Shown here piece after piece: positions 19,360-21,394 of a DNA stretch of 21,394 nt. Every line of letters begins with the position of its first letter. The first letter of the stretch is position 1. The position numbers and the translations under genes are program-made. Location of the stretch: contig MNCI01029717.1 of the NCBI GenBank assembly GCA_015680685.1, positions 64,339-85,732 of the forward strand, read 5' to 3'. The DNA is from Gnetum montanum (Eukaryota; Streptophyta; Gnetopsida; Gnetales; Gnetaceae). The notes under the pieces are model-generated. The model was not told the DNA's origin. It saw nothing but the letters and a program-made list of their open reading frames with translations, and did no database searches.

Positions 19360-19367
19360 TATATATA
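19360..19367 (-). promoter_or_regulatory. TATA box of element B LTR
   Basis: TATATATA followed by GGC on the plus strand, at the same place relative to GCTTCGCTA and AATAAA as the C TATA box. Confidence 0.5.
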
Positions 19368-19388
19368 GGCATAGGAGGAATTAGTATT

Positions 19389-19427
19389 GATGCATATGCA
19401 CCAATGCATCCAAGCATGTGTCGACAC
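19389..19427. repeat. Self-complementary motifs in U3 of LTR B
   Basis: GATGCAT (19389-19395) pairs with ATGCATC (19404-19410), and GTGTCGACAC (19418-19427) is a perfect palindrome. They occupy the U3 position that holds CGACGTCG arrays in C and GATATCGC arrays in A. Confidence 0.55.
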
Positions 19428-19454
19428 AACTATGTGAAATTTGATAATTTATCA

Positions 19455-20450
19455 CATGGCCTTTATGATGACAATAGTTGCAACATTCTCATAAATTATA
19501 ATATGTAATTCTGTGGGAAAAACATTTATCATTTGCTTTGAGTTTTATTTCTCTCTTCTTCTGCTAAAAATCAATCTCTACAAAATAACATGCGCTACAC
19601 ACTATTTGGTAATGTTTTTGACTCTGTCTTTAGGATTATACCAATGTTGCCAAAAATTTCACTTTCAACACTTAAAAAAATTAAGAAGAAGATTTTCTAA
19701 TTCAATTTAGCTAGGAATTTTAGAATAGTCATAAGAATATGGATCAAAATTCACTTTCCATTCCCAAGCAATAAAATTATTTCATTGATGGATAAAAACT
19801 TTAAGATTTAATGATTTCTCAACCATCTCAAAATTTGCCAGTTCAATAAGCATAAAGGATTTGAAAAAAATACTAAGCATACAAAATATTAATTCCATAA
19901 TATTCAATGATAACCTAAATTATTGGTGTAAAACCAATAATCTATAGAAATGTGTCATGAAGTGATATCTTTTGACAGGGATTCATATAAATCATCAAGC
20001 AAAACAAAATCGAAAGCTTTAGAATTCTTCGTAGTTTCTACAATCTGAGAGACATTAATATTTTCCATCTTTAAATCATTCCTCACAAAATAAATTTAAA
20101 AAAAAATGTTGTGAAAACTTCACTAGAAACCCACGAGATCAACAAACCACTAAGAGATTCTGCTCTTCTAAATAGTGTGGAAATAGATTCTGTATGCTTA
20201 AGAAAGAGAAGACTAACAATTTGCTACTAGTTTTAATTATACTTAAGATATCACTAGAGGCCTTTATAATTCTTCTAACTTATATGTCTTAGTATCTACT
20301 TATAGCCAAATTGTTTTAGGTTTCATCAACCCCCTTCATTATTTGTTTAAATTGAAAATGATTTTAAACATGTTTTGCTAAGTGAATAAAAATAAGTAAA
20401 ATGGATATAGGAAAATGAAACTATCTAAACCACTTCCATCCCCTCTGCTA
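19455..20450. other. AT-rich stretch without recognised content
   Basis: No gene, repeat family or transposon motif recognised on either strand; only short chance-like reading frames. One perfect 9-bp hairpin (ATTATTGGT-GTAAA-ACCAATAAT, 19919-19941) is present. This is the DNA into which element B probably inserted. Confidence 0.55.
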
Positions 20451-20458
20451 ATGATAGG

Positions 20459-20514
20459 TGGCTAAGTGGTTACCTCATTGTTTTGTTAGACAAAAGGTTG
20501 CTTGTTCATGAAAC
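20459..20514 (+). repeat. Possible tRNA-derived SINE head
   Basis: TGGCTAAGTGG (20459-20469) fits the RNA polymerase III A box, and GTTCATGAAAC (20504-20514) is a partial B box. The two starts are 45 bases apart, as in a tRNA. Between them TTGTT...GACAA can form an anticodon-arm-like stem. The B box is imperfect and neither SINE ends nor target duplications were identified, so this is tentative. Confidence 0.33.
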
Positions 20515-20623
20515 TTTATTACATCCTTAAACCCTTCCGCAGTATTAAAATATCAATAAAAACACTAGAATTAGAATGGAATAAAGAAAAGGGAAAAAGC
20601 CTAGGTAAAAAATTAATGAATAA

Positions 20624-20637
20624 GGGGGGCGGGGGGG
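20624..20637. repeat. G-rich run GGGGGGCGGGGGGG
   Basis: A 14-bp G run with one C, downstream of the LINE ORF on its transcript strand (where it is C-rich). It may lie at or near the 3' end of the LINE. Confidence 0.7.
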
Positions 20638-20639
20638 TT

Positions 20640-21394
20640 TGTTAAGGTGAGCTACAAGCTGGAGAAGAAAAATAATAACCAAAACCTTAACAGAGCCCAA
20701 TGTTGCAAGATGACCCCCTAGTCACCTGCAACAAGACAAAAGCTTATCGCACCCCCCGGGACGACAGCTGAAAAAAGAGACCAATAAAACTAATTCAAAA
20801 TTTAGAAAAAGGTAATATTATTGATAAAGCCTAGTTCTCAGCATTGAAGTTGAACATTACTAGCAATAGAGCATTTCATACCGTAGTCAAATTCATTGTA
20901 GTTTGTGTTGTGATACCAAGCATCTAGGCGACATTTCCAAATAAAGAAGATAATCTCGAATAAGAGGATTTTCCAGGCTTTTTGAAGGTGACGCTTAACA
21001 CAATCGTCTTGAAAGATACAGTGAGGAAAGCCAATAGAATGGTTAGGAAGGAAAACTTGGAGAGATTGACACCATTTCCACATGTGTTGAGAGAATGAGC
21101 AATCCCAAAAGACATGTTGAAAAGGGTCATCCGCTTTACAAATGGGGCATTTAGGATGATCAATTCCTAAAAAAAGAAGCCTATGTCCAATGGGAAGACC
21201 TTGATGAACCAAGGACCAAAAAAAGAAATGATGCTTAGGTTGGGCCTTGGAAGTCCAAATCCGACAAAAAATAGTTTTCCATTGGTGGTCCTCAAGTTGT
21301 AAACTCCAATGTCTATTTAGAGTGGAGAATTGAAAAACTTGCGCATGAAACCAAGATTTGGCTTTAGAGATGCGTAAAGAGCGAAGAGGGGAAC
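20640..21394 (-). mobile_element. 3' part of an L1-like non-LTR retrotransposon (LINE)
   Basis: The end of ORF2 (20838 to the right edge) is followed on the minus strand by about 200 bp of noncoding 3' region. The 5' part is outside the window. No clear poly(A) tail or target duplication is seen, so the lower boundary is approximate. Confidence 0.7.
20838..21394 (-). CDS. LINE ORF2 C-terminus with RT zinc-binding (zf-RVT) domain, partial
   Basis: ORF2 of plant L1 elements encodes endonuclease and reverse transcriptase; this is only its end. The frame is open with no stop from the right edge to the TGA at 20840-20838, about 184 codons. The zf-RVT region reads IWTSKAQPKHHFFFW, then GLPIGHRL, then CPICKADDPFQHVFWDC, a CX2CX7HX4C arrangement, followed by a Trp-rich segment (MWKWCQSL) and a basic/aromatic tail. 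No RNase H domain follows. Unlike the LTR elements next to it, it shows no damage in the visible part, so it is a younger insertion or a better preserved copy. The N-terminus is off the window. Confidence 0.82.
   Translation of the reverse strand, partial: SPLRSLRISKAKSWFHAQVFQFSTLNRHWSLQLEDHQWKTIFCRIWTSKAQPKHHFFFWSLVHQGLPIGHRLLFLGIDHPKCPICKADDPFQHVFWDCSFSQHMWKWCQSLQVFLPNHSIGFPHCIFQDDCVKRHLQKAWKILLFEIIFFIWKCRLDAWYHNTNYNEFDYGMKCSIASNVQLQC

Larger units (their letters stand above)
18911..19454 (-). repeat. 5' LTR of element B, outer fragment
   Basis: After the right ATGAA copy (18911-18915), LTR-type sequence resumes: GGATTACCAAG motifs, TGCTTGAAGTGGTCGT, AATAAA (19155-19150), GCGCTTCGCTA and TATA (19367-19360) are in the same order as in C. 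With 8448-8793 and after subtracting a 33-bp assembly duplication, the total is about 850 bp, close to the other LTRs. The end at 19454 (TTTATCA) is a guess from length and a CA terminus. Confidence 0.75.

Noticed and set aside
19513-19710. 65-codon plus-strand frame right of LTR B
   Set aside because: Short, AT-driven and hydrophobic, with no recognised domain or homologous copy in the window.
19919-19941. 9-bp hairpin as terminator or MITE end
   Set aside because: AT-rich, isolated, with no target duplication or flanking element; expected by chance in AT-rich DNA.
1-21394. CRISPR array, prokaryotic operon or phage genes
   Set aside because: No regularly spaced repeats or bacterial gene structure; content and codon decay are those of plant retroelements.

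Overview
The window is a stretch of repeat-dominated nuclear DNA from a seed plant. The evidence is three copies of one plant-type Ty3/gypsy (Metaviridae) LTR retrotransposon family, primed by tRNA-Asp and most like the Athila branch, plus the 3' end of a plant L1-like LINE. Old copies still in place (C's LTRs differ by about 13% over the first 170 bases) and a strong transition bias fit a large, methylated, slowly purged genome such as a gymnosperm. The species cannot be read from the sequence, and I recognise no ordinary host gene.

Layout, with all retroelements on the minus strand. (1) Element A, 1-3104: its 5' LTR (2276-3104), a primer-binding site matching tRNA-Asp at 17 of 18 bases, and a gag frame (2135 down to 416); its left end is outside the window. 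(2) Element B, from 3105: integrase zinc-binding fragment, RNase H, RT, protease, gag and PBS down to 8446, then the first part of its 5' LTR (8448-8793). A sits in B's integrase region. (3) Element C, 8794-18910: about 10.1 kb with two LTRs (815 and 839 bp), both ends and a perfect 5-bp target duplication (ATGAA), inserted inside B's 5' LTR. (4) B's LTR resumes at 18911 and runs to about 19454. (5) 19455-20450 is AT-rich with nothing recognisable. (6) A possible tRNA-like SINE head lies near 20459-20514. (7) The end of a LINE ORF2 (20838-21394) stays open to the right edge.

Each element encoded gag and pol in the order gag, protease, RT, RNase H, integrase, which is the gypsy order. B and C are broken by stops and frameshifts and A's gag by stops only, so none can move itself. 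B is the oldest, because A and C both lie inside it. A looks younger than C: its PBS is nearly perfect and its gag shows point stops but no frameshift over about 1.2 kb.

Points most worth a second look: A has no protease where B and C have one, so it may be a gag-only element; a compact three-way-junction fold lies in C's 3' noncoding region; the U3 regions carry different self-complementary motif arrays; B and C share an Asn in place of the first RNase H catalytic Asp; and four single-N positions look like assembly joins, three with duplicated flanks and one with about 240 bp of gag missing.
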